Of a DNA stretch of 64,000 nucleotides, positions 8,647-15,964 are shown piece after piece. This DNA comes from Flavobacterium sp. (lineage in GTDB: Bacteria; Bacteroidota; Bacteroidia; Flavobacteriales; Flavobacteriaceae), in the NCBI RefSeq assembly GCF_039595935.1, contig NZ_JBCNKR010000006.1, positions 1,956,001 to 2,020,000 of the forward strand, read 5' to 3'. Made by a program: the position numbers and the translations under genes. The notes beneath the pieces are model-generated. The model had not been told where the DNA came from. It worked only from the letters and a program-made list of their open reading frames with translations, and searched no databases. Within the stretch, counting starts at the first letter, position 1. The number at the start of each line of letters is the position of its first letter.

Positions 8647-9678
8647 ATGTCGTCTGAGAACAATAGAATACAGAATGAAGTAAAAGAGTGGATGTCCAAG
8701 GAAGATAAACTTAAATCCATATTTGGTAAAAGTCCGGGCATCGAGCGTTCTTTTGGCATAGAAAAGCTGAAATTCTTTAGAATGCTTCTCTTTAAGTATG
8801 GTAAAACAAAATCCTTGGACGAACTTATTACTGTACAGTTCCTCAAGCACGAATATAAAAATTTAAAACATAAACTATATCCTAACGTTTTCAAACGTCT
8901 TTTTAATGATGCGGTAAATTCTATTGTATTTGAAAGAATTCATAAACCCGCATACTTAAAAGATTTGGATGCTAATAAAAAAGCATTGGAAGTGCAGCTT
9001 AAAAACACTGGTTTTGCTCAAGTATGGGATAAAGTTGTGCATCAAATGAAAGAGGAGCAGCTGAATTTTTATATACCTGTGTCTTATCATATATCTGAAA
9101 AGGAAAGGCTTGATCATTCACTTCATTTTGCAAAAGATGTACAAGGAGCTTACCGGTTTGAAGGTTTTACATCAACCCTGCATACAGACTCTATTCCGTC
9201 AGGAAGAAGTACTCATCATTTTAAAAATGAGACGTCCGAATATTTTAATGTAGATGAAGCGTATAATATGCTCGCTGGAAGATCAGTACTTAAAAACGGC
9301 ACATGGAAACAGTTTAATTTTTATGACAAGGATTTAAGTGAAAATTACCGGATGCATGAGTTTCCTCAGGATTATGGCTATAGAGTTGAAAATGTTTTAG
9401 CTCTTCTTCCTCTTAAGAATACAGATGGAGAGACATTTTACGATTTATGCAGTTCCTTAAAAGAAGGCAAAATAGAAGAGGCGGTGCTGTTAATTGAAGG
9501 CAGAGAAGTAAAAACTTTTATTGAGGCTAATCCACGTTTTAAAACATTAAACTTTTATAATGACAGAATGCAGAAGATAAGTTTAAAAGAGTTGGAAAGA
9601 GGATGTAAAATTCAGCAAGTAAAGAAGCCTGAGATGCATATTGAAACATCTTCAAGAAAGATGACTCCAAAATTCTGA
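8647..9678 (+). CDS. ICE-associated conserved protein, paralogue B with extra N-terminal domain
   Basis: A 343-aa protein. Residues about 110-320 repeat the architecture of the preceding gene: LEVQLKNTGFAQVWDKVV, VDEAYNMLAGRSVLKNG, DYGYRVENVL, FIEANPRFKTLNFYND. The first 110 residues are extra and have no recognised domain (EVKEWMSKEDKLKSIFG...). The function is unknown. The pair probably arose by duplication inside ICEs, followed by strong divergence and N-terminal gain in this copy or loss in the other. Confidence 0.8.
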   Translation: MSSENNRIQNEVKEWMSKEDKLKSIFGKSPGIERSFGIEKLKFFRMLLFKYGKTKSLDELITVQFLKHEYKNLKHKLYPNVFKRLFNDAVNSIVFERIHKPAYLKDLDANKKALEVQLKNTGFAQVWDKVVHQMKEEQLNFYIPVSYHISEKERLDHSLHFAKDVQGAYRFEGFTSTLHTDSIPSGRSTHHFKNETSEYFNVDEAYNMLAGRSVLKNGTWKQFNFYDKDLSENYRMHEFPQDYGYRVENVLALLPLKNTDGETFYDLCSSLKEGKIEEAVLLIEGREVKTFIEANPRFKTLNFYNDRMQKISLKELERGCKIQQVKKPEMHIETSSRKMTPKF

Positions 9679-9688
9679 TTTAAAACCT

Positions 9689-9976
9689 ATGGATAATCTT
9701 CAAATCTTAACCAGATTTTTTAAGGCAATTGAAGATGATTATAGAATTGGAACTACCCATATAGCAATTTTTACAGCTTTACTCCAGTTTCGCGCTTCTA
9801 AAGATCACATCAATCCAATATTAGCATATAGTATCGAAATTCAAAACATTGCCAAAGTGGTATCTCCTAAAACTTACCATAGATGTATGCATGATCTGGA
9901 TAATTACGGCTATCTTGTTTATGTTCCGACGAAGAATAAAAACAAAAGAAGCAGCATCTATTTTCATTTGGAGTAA
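9689..9976 (+). CDS. Small winged-helix-like DNA-binding protein
   Basis: A 95-aa protein. The segment VVSPKTYHRCMHDLDNYGYLVYVPTKNKNKRSSIYF has the recognition helix and wing layout seen in winged-helix proteins common in Bacteroidota mobile elements. The N-terminal half (FKAIEDDYRIGTTHIAIFTALLQF) would form the first helices. It starts 10 bp after the preceding gene. A regulatory role in the ICE is likely but not shown. Confidence 0.7.
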   Translation: MDNLQILTRFFKAIEDDYRIGTTHIAIFTALLQFRASKDHINPILAYSIEIQNIAKVVSPKTYHRCMHDLDNYGYLVYVPTKNKNKRSSIYFHLE

Positions 9977-9994
9977 GCTTTAAATTTCTAAATC

Positions 9995-10432
9995 ATGAAA
10001 AAAACGAAAATTTTGGATTGCTTGGATAAATTTTTAAAGCATGAATCCAGATTAATTATACTGGAAAGAATTTTGAAGAAAAATTTTAAAGTTGATATCA
10101 ATAGTAAAATATCCGCTTCAGTTTCTAATCCATGCAGATGTAAAAGTTCATTTACTAAGATAGAGTTTGCAAATCTTTTTTACATTCTTATGGATGAAGG
10201 TTTTTTATTTTTTGAAAGATTGGATAAAAAGAACAACAGGATTGAATTTCAAAAGTTTTTAGAAAACAATTTTACTTATTTTGGAAAGAATGGCAGGCAA
10301 TGTGAAATCAAAAATATAAGTAAAGAATTTGCTGAAAGCAAAGGATATACGTATAGAGAAAAACAGATTGAGTTTTTAGACTTATTGATTTTTAGATTAC
10401 AAGAAAGAAAATCAAGAATTGAAAATTGGTAG
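9995..10432 (+). CDS. ICE hypothetical protein
   Basis: A 145-aa basic, soluble protein. Visible features are a CRC motif in SNPCRCKSSFTKIEFANLFY and a C-terminal block (FQKFLENNFTYFGKNGRQ, then YREKQIEFLDLLIF) similar to conserved hypotheticals I recall from Bacteroidota ICEs. It is more AT-rich than the tra genes. It lies between two putative DNA-binding proteins, which hints at regulation of the element. Confidence 0.65.
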   Translation: MKKTKILDCLDKFLKHESRLIILERILKKNFKVDINSKISASVSNPCRCKSSFTKIEFANLFYILMDEGFLFFERLDKKNNRIEFQKFLENNFTYFGKNGRQCEIKNISKEFAESKGYTYREKQIEFLDLLIFRLQERKSRIENW

Positions 10433-10474
10433 TCTAAACAAAATTTGTGTTTAATAACTAAAAAAAATTAATTA

Positions 10475-10765
10475 ATGAAAAAGGATGTCAAAAAAAAGAA
10501 ACTCTCATTTCTTATGAAAGTTAAAAAGATGATTGATCCTGTCGTTGTAAAACTTGAGACCATTGATTCTAAAATAAATTCAAGAGGGAATGAAGGCAGG
10601 CCTGCTTATTACAGGAATGAAGATTTAAAAAAAATATTTGGGCTCTCACCAAATACAATAATAAAATATAGACAGACAGGAATCCTTCCTTATTCAAAAC
10701 TTGGTGAAATATTCTTGTATGACTCAAGTCAAATTGAAAAAATTCTTCAGGAAAATAAAAGCTGA
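10475..10765 (+). CDS. Excisionase-like helix-turn-helix protein
   Basis: A 96-aa basic protein. The C-terminal half, YYRNEDLKKIFGLSPNTIIKYRQTGILPYSKLGEIFLYDSS, is the MerR-type helix-turn-helix fold used by Xis-like excision factors and many ICE regulators. It lies one short gene away from the integrase, where recombination directionality factors of Bacteroidota ICEs are usually found. Whether it directs excision or transcription cannot be told from sequence. Confidence 0.75.
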   Translation: MKKDVKKKKLSFLMKVKKMIDPVVVKLETIDSKINSRGNEGRPAYYRNEDLKKIFGLSPNTIIKYRQTGILPYSKLGEIFLYDSSQIEKILQENKS

Positions 10766-10804
10766 GAATAAAAAGTGTAAGTAAATATTCATGTAAAAAA
10801 AAAG

Positions 10805-10812
10805 TATCTTTG
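10805..10812 (+). promoter_or_regulatory. Bacteroidota -7 box TATCTTTG
   Basis: An exact TAnnTTTG match 26 bp before the ATG of the 43-aa ORF at 10839. No clear -33 TTTG is present. It supports transcription of the small ORF as its own unit ending at the hairpin at 10979. Confidence 0.55.
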
Positions 10813-10838
10813 AGAGTAACTAATTAAAAATTAATACC

Positions 10839-10970
10839 ATGGGACTTAAGACCGGACCAAAAAGAATAGCCAGATCAACAGGAGAGCCTGACAAGAGACA
10901 GCGTGATAACAAAGATATACCAGGAAATACGCCTTCATTAAAACCGCCAGTAAAGAAACCTGGAAAATAA
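10839..10970 (+). CDS. 43-aa basic small protein
   Basis: The ORF ATG 10839 to TAA 10970 encodes a lysine/arginine/proline-rich peptide starting MGLKTGPKRIARSTGEPDK and ending PPVKKPGK. It has a -7 box 26 bp upstream and a strong hairpin terminator 8 bp after the stop, so it is a compact transcription unit between the excisionase-like gene and the integrase. The composition suggests an intrinsically disordered, nucleic-acid-binding or ribosome-binding peptide, which is inference only. Confidence 0.6.
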   Translation: MGLKTGPKRIARSTGEPDKRQRDNKDIPGNTPSLKPPVKKPGK

Positions 10971-10978
10971 ATTAAAAA

Positions 10979-11012
10979 AAACAGAGGATTTCAAATTTTG
11001 AAATCCTCTGTT
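10979..11012. terminator. Bidirectional terminator
   Basis: A perfect stem of about 14 bp (ACAGAGGATTTCA ... TGAAATCCTCTGT) flanked by A and T runs. It serves the 43-aa ORF from the left and the convergent integrase gene from the right. Confidence 0.85.
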
Positions 11013-11016
11013 TTTT

Positions 11017-12249
11017 TTACGAAACTTTATCTTCATATTTAGATTTAACCATATTCATATCCTCCATTATATTCACATCTAGTACTTTTGCATAGTGCTG
11101 CGTTTGTTTGATGTTCGTGTGCCCCATCATAGCTGAAACATTTTCGAGTCTGACTCCGTTGCCAAGAGTTACTGTAGTTGCAAAAGTATGTCTTGAAACA
11201 TACCAGGTTAGATACTTGTTAATTCCGCACACATCAGCAATTTCCTTTAAATAAGCATTCATTTTTTGATTTGAAATACTTGGCAGTAATCCAAGCTGCT
11301 TCCCATTGTACTTTTGAATGATTTTTTCTACTGGCGGCAGAACTGGAACATTTTCTTTTATAGAAGTTTTTGTTCTGTTGGATATAATCCATTGGTTGCC
11401 GTTATTGTCTTTTGATATATTTTTTTGTGAAAGTTTTAAAGCGTCAGTTGGAGCATATCCTGTGTAACAGCTGAATAGAAATATATCTCTGACTCGGTCC
11501 AGTCTTTCAATAAAGAAAACTTTTTTCTCTATAGCATCAAGTTCGGACTGTGAGAGAAATACAGCATCTTTAACACTTAGTTTTCCCTCATATACATTAA
11601 ATGGATTTTTTTGGATCAGATCCATCCTGATAGCATAATTAAAGGCAGTTTTATACATCTTAATATACTTTACTACTGAGTTGTTTTTTATTCCTATGTG
11701 GCCTTTAAAATTGCTTTCGTATTTAAGAAATTCTTCAAGATTGTAGATAAAAGAACTTGATATTTCATCAGCGGGAATGTCGACTAAATTGTATTGTTTT
11801 ACCATAAAGTTAGCGATAAGTTCAGAGCTTCGTCTGTATTTCTGCAGTGATGCGGCTGCTCTTTCACCAGCTTCTACTTTTTTTGCAAAGAATTTATTAT
11901 GGCGGTGCATAATTTGAAGCAGTGTAGTTCTGTTTGTCTGTAATTTAGATTTGCCTGAAAGTTCTGCTTTAAGCACTTCTAGAGGAACATCTGGATCGAC
12001 ATTGAAAAGCTTATTGAACTTCTTCTCGACATTCAGGCGGTAAATATCCAGATAGTTTTTCAGTACCTTTTCCTTTTCAAGTCTTAAAAGAATTCTTAGT
12101 TTGTTTGTGTAATCCCATCTTTCTTTTGAGATGGCCTTTCCAGTGCTCAAGGAAATTCTTTTTTGTTTGTAGGTAATACGTGCAAATATTGAAAACTCTC
12201 CATTCTTATCTGCCTTTTCCGATTTCAGGTAAAAAATTACTTTTAACAT
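11017..12249 (-). CDS. int: Tyrosine recombinase / ICE integrase
   Basis: A 410-aa Bacteroidota-type tyrosine recombinase. Residues 1-90 are the arm DNA-binding domain, about 100-215 the SAM-like core-binding domain, and about 225-395 the catalytic domain. The usual first catalytic Arg is absent (CYTGYAPTDAL), as in IntDOT-like enzymes. The HxxR motif reads YVSRHTFAT, with Tyr for the first His. GHTNIKQTQHY provides the third-motif His and the nucleophilic Tyr. It is the last gene of the element, reading towards the interior, with tRNA-Ser genes about 270 bp upstream. Confidence 0.93.
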   Translation of the reverse strand: MLKVIFYLKSEKADKNGEFSIFARITYKQKRISLSTGKAISKERWDYTNKLRILLRLEKEKVLKNYLDIYRLNVEKKFNKLFNVDPDVPLEVLKAELSGKSKLQTNRTTLLQIMHRHNKFFAKKVEAGERAAASLQKYRRSSELIANFMVKQYNLVDIPADEISSSFIYNLEEFLKYESNFKGHIGIKNNSVVKYIKMYKTAFNYAIRMDLIQKNPFNVYEGKLSVKDAVFLSQSELDAIEKKVFFIERLDRVRDIFLFSCYTGYAPTDALKLSQKNISKDNNGNQWIISNRTKTSIKENVPVLPPVEKIIQKYNGKQLGLLPSISNQKMNAYLKEIADVCGINKYLTWYVSRHTFATTVTLGNGVRLENVSAMMGHTNIKQTQHYAKVLDVNIMEDMNMVKSKYEDKVS

Positions 12250-12324
12250 GCTTTCTAGTTTTTAAATTAATAATCAAATTGATTTAAAAATTTCGAAAGA
12301 CACCTTTGTTCTCAGGGAATCCAG

Positions 12325-12400
12325 AGAGAATTCTCTTTGAATTAGTACACTTTTTTTATGGTCAAAACCCACCAAAATAAAAGTGTACTTAAAAGTGTAC
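12325..12400. other. Putative attachment/Int-binding region with three AAAAGTGTAC sites
   Basis: TAAAAGTGTAC occurs at 12378-12388 and 12390-12400, and its inverted core GTACACTTTT at 12345-12354. A 12-bp perfect palindrome AGAGAATTCTCT lies at 12325-12336. All are between the integrase start and the tRNA-Ser 3' end, where arm-type sites for the integrase or excisionase are expected. No protein binding is shown. Confidence 0.5.
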
Positions 12401-12446
12401 CACGCTTTGCAATAACATGTGATTTTTGACAATTGCCAAAAAATAA

Positions 12447-12480
12447 AAAACCCTTTAAATACTTGCATTTAAAGGGTTTT
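12447..12480 (-). terminator. Terminator after first tRNA-Ser
   Basis: A perfect 14-bp stem AAAACCCTTTAAAT / ATTTAAAGGGTTTT around a 6-nt loop. It lies downstream of the tRNA on the minus strand, with a T-rich run after it on that strand. A second small hairpin (AGTTTC/GAAACT) lies at 12490-12506. Confidence 0.75.
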
Positions 12481-12514
12481 AACTTTTAAAGTTTCTTTTT
12501 GAAACTCCGTTCAG

Positions 12515-12599
12515 CGGAGAAAGAGGGATTCGAACCCCCGGACCTGTTACAGTCAACAGTTTTCAAGACTGCCGCATTCGACCGCTCTGCCATTTCTCC
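12515..12599 (-). tRNA. tRNA-Ser (anticodon UGA), copy 1
   Basis: An 85-nt cloverleaf on the minus strand. The acceptor stem is GGAGAAA / TTTCTCC with discriminator G, the T-loop is GGTTCGAATCC, a long variable arm is typical of Ser, and the anticodon loop CTTGAAA reads UGA. CCA is not encoded. The sequence is identical to the copy at 12742-12826. The ICE integrase lies beyond its 3' end, so this gene is the likely integration target. Confidence 0.95.
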
Positions 12600-12630
12600 A
12601 GTATGTTGCTACCATTGCTGATTGCGAGTG

Positions 12631-12638
12631 CAAATATA
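12631..12638 (-). promoter_or_regulatory. -7 box TATATTTG of tRNA-Ser copy 1
   Basis: An exact TAnnTTTG on the minus strand about 32 bp before the tRNA 5' end. The stretch between box and tRNA is almost identical to that of copy 2, but no -33 TTTG is visible at normal spacing here. Confidence 0.6.
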
Positions 12639-12705
12639 AGGTGTTTTTTCGATTGTGAAAATTTTTTTCGAACTATTTGCAAAGAAAATAATATATAATA
12701 AAAAG

Positions 12706-12733
12706 AAAAACCCTTAACAAAGTTAAGGGTTTT
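12706..12733 (-). terminator. Terminator after second tRNA-Ser
   Basis: Stem AAAACCCTTAAC / GTTAAGGGTTTT with a 3-4 nt loop, just after the 3' end of the tRNA at 12742 and followed by a T-rich run on the minus strand. Its presence means the two tRNAs are probably separate transcripts. Confidence 0.75.
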
Positions 12734-12741
12734 AAGTTCTG

Positions 12742-12826
12742 CGGAGAAAGAGGGATTCGAACCCCCGGACCTGTTACAGTCAACAGTTTTCAAGACTGCC
12801 GCATTCGACCGCTCTGCCATTTCTCC
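12742..12826 (-). tRNA. tRNA-Ser (anticodon UGA), copy 2
   Basis: Identical in sequence to copy 1, with its own promoter and terminator. The upstream 45 bp are also nearly identical between copies, while the downstream sequences diverge right after the tRNA 3' end. This fits duplication of a promoter-tRNA unit or recombination at the tRNA 3' end by the ICE. Confidence 0.95.
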
Positions 12827-12857
12827 AGTATGTTGCTATCATTGCTGATTGCGGGTG

Positions 12858-12887
12858 CAAATATAAGACGGTTTTTCGGTTATCAAA
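12858..12887 (-). promoter_or_regulatory. Promoter of tRNA-Ser copy 2
   Basis: On the minus strand TTTG at 12887-12884 is followed after 18 bp by TATATTTG at 12865-12858, a good match to the Bacteroidota consensus TTTG-N19-TAnnTTTG, about 32 bp before the tRNA 5' end. Confidence 0.75.
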
Positions 12888-12965
12888 ACTTTTTTTGAAA
12901 CTTTTTTTAAATAATTTTCAAGTGTCTAATTATCAGTATTTCCGAAAATAAGATTTTTTGAAAAA

Positions 12966-13364
12966 TTAGTCTAAATCGTCTAAAATTGGCGTTGGTTTCT
13001 TATGTTCGTCTACCGCAACAAACGAAAAAGTTCCGGAAACTACCGTTTCGCGAAGTTCAGAATACATTTGTTCCATAAAAATATCAACATGAATTTTACA
13101 GCTGGTTCGTCCTACGCTGTCAACTTTCGCAACTAATTCTATTAAAGTTCCGGCTGGAATTGCTTTTTTAAAATCAATTTGACCAGTTGATATTGTCACT
13201 ACTTTTTTACGGCTGAAACGGGTAGCACAAATAAAAGCTACTTCATCCATTAAATGCAATGCAGTTCCTCCAAATAAAGTATCGTAATGATTCGTTGTAC
13301 TAGGGAAAACGGCTTTGAAAATTCGTGTTTCCGATTTTTGAATTCTTTCTTCTACTGTTCCCAT
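12966..13364 (-). CDS. Acyl-CoA thioesterase, hotdog fold (YciA-like)
   Basis: A 132-aa single hotdog domain from the ATG at 13364 (MGTVEERIQKSETRIF). The motif FPSTTNHYDTLFGGTALHLMDEVAF contains the Asn and Asp region used by YciA/BACH-type acyl-CoA hydrolases. It would hydrolyse acyl-CoA to free acid and CoA in the cytoplasm. An upstream in-frame ATG exists inside ribB but is less likely, since the chosen start lies directly after the ribB stop (TAATATG), a coupled arrangement. Confidence 0.88.
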   Translation of the reverse strand: MGTVEERIQKSETRIFKAVFPSTTNHYDTLFGGTALHLMDEVAFICATRFSRKKVVTISTGQIDFKKAIPAGTLIELVAKVDSVGRTSCKIHVDIFMEQMYSELRETVVSGTFSFVAVDEHKKPTPILDDLD

Positions 13365-13365
13365 A

Positions 13366-14496
13366 TTAGTAATTAACGTATTCTGTAATTTCAAGACCAT
13401 ATCCAATCATCCCGACACGTTTTGTTTGTTCAGTGTTCGAAACTAATCTAATCTTAGAAATGTCAATATCGTGAAGAATTTGCGCTCCAATTCCGTAGTC
13501 TTTGCTGTCGATAATTACTTTTGGTGCTTTTAAAGTTCCTTGCGATTGAAGCGTTTTAAGCTCCGAAATTCGGTTTAATAAATTTACAGCCGTCATATCC
13601 TGATTAATGAAAATAACAGCGCCTTTTCCGTTCTCATTAATTACTTTAAACATGTCGTCTAACTGCTGTTCGGCATTGTTAGTCAATGTACCTAGTAAAT
13701 CATTATTAACCTGAGAAGAGTGAATTCTAGTTAAGATTGGCTCTCCAAGATTCCAGGTTCCTTTAGTTAAAGCAATATGAATTTGTTTGTTTGTTGTTTG
13801 CTCGTAAGCTCTTAATCTGAAAGTTCCAAAACGAGTTTCAATATCAAAATCTTCTTTTTTAACAATCAAACTGTCATGCTGCATTCTGTACGCAACTAAA
13901 TCTTCTATAGAAACTAATTTCAAATCGAATTTTTTAGCCACTTTTATCAATTCAGGTAAACGAGACATGGTACCGTCTTCATTTAAAATTTCGCAGATAA
14001 CACCAGCAGGTTTAAATCCGGCAAGTCTTGCAAAATCAATAGCGGCTTCTGTATGTCCGGTTCTTCTTAAAACACCACCTTGTTTCGCAATAAGAGGAAA
14101 TATATGTCCCGGACGTGCTAAATCGTGAGGTTTTGTGTTTGGGTCAACTAATGATAATACTGTTTTTGCTCTGTCTAAAGCAGAAATTCCGGTAGTAACA
14201 CCATTTCCTTTTAAATCAACAGAAACCGTAAATGCCGTTTCCATATGATCTGTATTATTGGTAACCATGGCGCGTAAATCAAGTTCCTTGCAGCGGCTTT
14301 CTGTAAGTGGTGTACAAATTAATCCGCGTCCGTGCGTAGCCATAAAATTGATCATTTCAGGCGTTACTTTCTCGGCAGCAGCCAAAAAATCACCTTCGTT
14401 TTCACGATCTTCATCATCGACTACAATGATTACTTTACCTTGACGAATATCTTCTATAGCTTCCTCAATGGTATTAAGTTGAATTTTTGTTGACAT
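13366..14496 (-). CDS. ribB: 3,4-dihydroxy-2-butanone-4-phosphate synthase with degenerate GTP cyclohydrolase II-like domain (RibBX type)
   Basis: A 376-aa protein. Residues 1-205 are a complete RibB domain (VDDEDRENEGDF near residue 26, the acidic Mg/substrate motif; ATHGRGLICTPL; TGHTEAAIDFARLAG) making the four-carbon unit of riboflavin from ribulose-5-phosphate. Residues about 210-376 have the fold pattern of GTP cyclohydrolase II, but the zinc-binding cysteines are missing: RIHSSQVNNDLLGTLTNN stands where RVHSECLTGD..G.. CDC is expected. The second domain therefore should not hydrolyse GTP, and a separate RibA is expected elsewhere. It lies between lptF/G and the thioesterase in a compact minus-strand run. 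Confidence 0.92.
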   Translation of the reverse strand: MSTKIQLNTIEEAIEDIRQGKVIIVVDDEDRENEGDFLAAAEKVTPEMINFMATHGRGLICTPLTESRCKELDLRAMVTNNTDHMETAFTVSVDLKGNGVTTGISALDRAKTVLSLVDPNTKPHDLARPGHIFPLIAKQGGVLRRTGHTEAAIDFARLAGFKPAGVICEILNEDGTMSRLPELIKVAKKFDLKLVSIEDLVAYRMQHDSLIVKKEDFDIETRFGTFRLRAYEQTTNKQIHIALTKGTWNLGEPILTRIHSSQVNNDLLGTLTNNAEQQLDDMFKVINENGKGAVIFINQDMTAVNLLNRISELKTLQSQGTLKAPKVIIDSKDYGIGAQILHDIDISKIRLVSNTEQTKRVGMIGYGLEITEYVNY

Positions 14497-14498
14497 AA

Positions 14499-15956
14499 TT
14501 ATTCTTTGTTTTGAGCTGGTGAAAAACGCTCGGAAATTTTTTGAAATACTTGTGATATTGGGGTTGTTATCGCATCAAAATTAATCAATCCGTTATCGTT
14601 TGTTGCACGATAAGTCAATAAAATTGCTAATGGAGAAAGAATAAAAGATGACATCCATGAGCCCAAAAATGGAGTCATACCGCCTTCTTGTGATAATCTT
14701 TTTCCAAAAGTATTAATGAAATGGAAAGTAATGAAAATTAAAACAGCAAAAACAATTGGTAAGCCAAGTCCGCCTTTTCTAATAATAGCTCCAAGCGGCG
14801 CACCAATAAAGAACATTAAAAAACAGGCAAAAGCAATTACGAATTTCTCGTAAAGAGCAGTTAAGTGTTTGTTGATTTCGCGCTGTTTATCTTTTAAATC
14901 TTTTTGAGTAGATTCTATAGAATACTCATTGCTGGTTACATTGCTTGATGCCATTTTAATAACATCAATCTTTTGTTTGTTATTGTATAAAGACAAAAGA
15001 TCACTTGGTAAAGTTTTTTTGTTTTTTTTCTTATCAGTAACCAGAGTGCTTGATTTTCTAATCCCCACGCGCTGGTTAATGTTTTCAGAAAATGAAACAA
15101 TTTCATTATCCATATTTTTGTTTAATGAATCAAGGGTATAACGTAATTCATTAACGTTAAGCATAGCATTTGTACCCGCAATACTTTCTTTACTGTCATC
15201 AACTTTGTTTAATTCAGATAAATCAATGTTGATGATATGTTTTTTGAAGGCGCCTTTTATAAAAGGAAGTTTGGCGCGATCTTCATATTTTTTTGGAGTA
15301 ACATCCTGATAGTAATAACCGTCATTTAAAACAAGTTTTAAAATACTCGATTTTTCATTACTGATTAATTCCCCGTCTTTAGCTTTAATAACGGTTTTGT
15401 TTTCGCCAACATTATTTGCTTTTTCGTGAATAGTTACACCTTTTAAGATATTTCCATTCTCTCCGGATTTTTTGTTGACTTTGATATTGTAAGTTCCAAC
15501 ATCATTAAACTGACCTTCGGCAATTGCCATTGCAGGTTTAGCCTGAGCGATATTTTTACGGAAATTCACAAATTTATATTCAGCATAAGGAATAACATTG
15601 TTGGCAAACCAAAACGCTACAATACTCAAAATGAATATAAAAATAATTAAAACGCGCATCGCTCTTTGAAGCGAAATTCCAGAAGATTTCATAGCGGCAA
15701 ACTCATAATTTTCGGCCAGATTTCCGAAAGTCATGATCGATGCTAATAAAACCGAAAGTGGTAAAACCAGCGGTATAATACGCGGCATAGAAAAAAGCAG
15801 GAATTTCACGACCAATATTAAGTCGAGATCTTTACCTGCTAGTTCTGATATAAATAGCCATACTGTTTGAAGTATGAATATGAAAAATAGAATTACAAAT
15901 ACCGTAGTAAATGTAAATGAGAATGTTTTTAATAAGTATTTGTCTAAAATTTTCAA
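14499..15956 (-). CDS. LptF/LptG family LPS-export permease
   Basis: A 485-aa YjgP/YjgQ family protein. Three membrane helices lie in residues 1-130 (MKILDKYLLKTFSFTFTTVF start, then LPLVLPLSVLLASIMTFG-like block), a large periplasmic domain in about 130-370, and three helices in about 375-460. The family moves lipopolysaccharide out of the inner membrane with the LptB ATPase. The periplasmic part is longer than in enterobacteria, usual for Bacteroidota. F versus G cannot be decided. It is separated from ribB by 2 bp and from lolA by 8 bp. Confidence 0.88.
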   Translation of the reverse strand: MKILDKYLLKTFSFTFTTVFVILFFIFILQTVWLFISELAGKDLDLILVVKFLLFSMPRIIPLVLPLSVLLASIMTFGNLAENYEFAAMKSSGISLQRAMRVLIIFIFILSIVAFWFANNVIPYAEYKFVNFRKNIAQAKPAMAIAEGQFNDVGTYNIKVNKKSGENGNILKGVTIHEKANNVGENKTVIKAKDGELISNEKSSILKLVLNDGYYYQDVTPKKYEDRAKLPFIKGAFKKHIINIDLSELNKVDDSKESIAGTNAMLNVNELRYTLDSLNKNMDNEIVSFSENINQRVGIRKSSTLVTDKKKNKKTLPSDLLSLYNNKQKIDVIKMASSNVTSNEYSIESTQKDLKDKQREINKHLTALYEKFVIAFACFLMFFIGAPLGAIIRKGGLGLPIVFAVLIFITFHFINTFGKRLSQEGGMTPFLGSWMSSFILSPLAILLTYRATNDNGLINFDAITTPISQVFQKISERFSPAQNKE

Positions 15957-15964
15957 CCTTCTGC

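Larger units (their letters stand above)
1..12514. mobile_element. Right part of a decayed CTnDOT-like ICE
   Basis: Mob genes (mobC-B-A, minus strand), tra genes (traJ fragment, traK, L, M, N, plus strand), ICE hypotheticals, an excisionase-like protein and a tyrosine recombinase lie in the order typical of CTnDOT-family elements and end beside tRNA-Ser genes. The left end is outside the window. The right end is placed just before the 3' end of the first tRNA-Ser, which is an inference because no second att copy is visible. The genes normally lying between mobA and traJ are missing and traJ lacks its 5' part, so the element appears internally deleted. Confidence 0.85.

Noticed and set aside
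11017..12249. Missing catalytic Arg and HxxR His in the integrase as a sign of an inactive enzyme
   Set aside because: IntDOT-like recombinases of Bacteroidota commonly lack the first Arg, and YxxR at the second motif occurs in related enzymes; the nucleophilic Tyr is intact.
12274..12468. A 64-codon minus-strand frame upstream of int
   Set aside because: It covers the repeated AAAAGTGTAC sites and part of the tRNA terminator, with low-complexity Phe/Lys-rich product and no supporting start signal.
12563..12820. An 85-codon minus-strand frame starting MAERSNAAVLKTVD
   Set aside because: It runs across the two tRNA-Ser genes; this translation is the known artefact of tRNA-Ser sequence.
13366..14496. 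Riboflavin (FMN) riboswitch near ribB
   Set aside because: The upstream side is the coding sequence of lptF/G, with a 2-bp gap; no conserved RFN structure can fit there.
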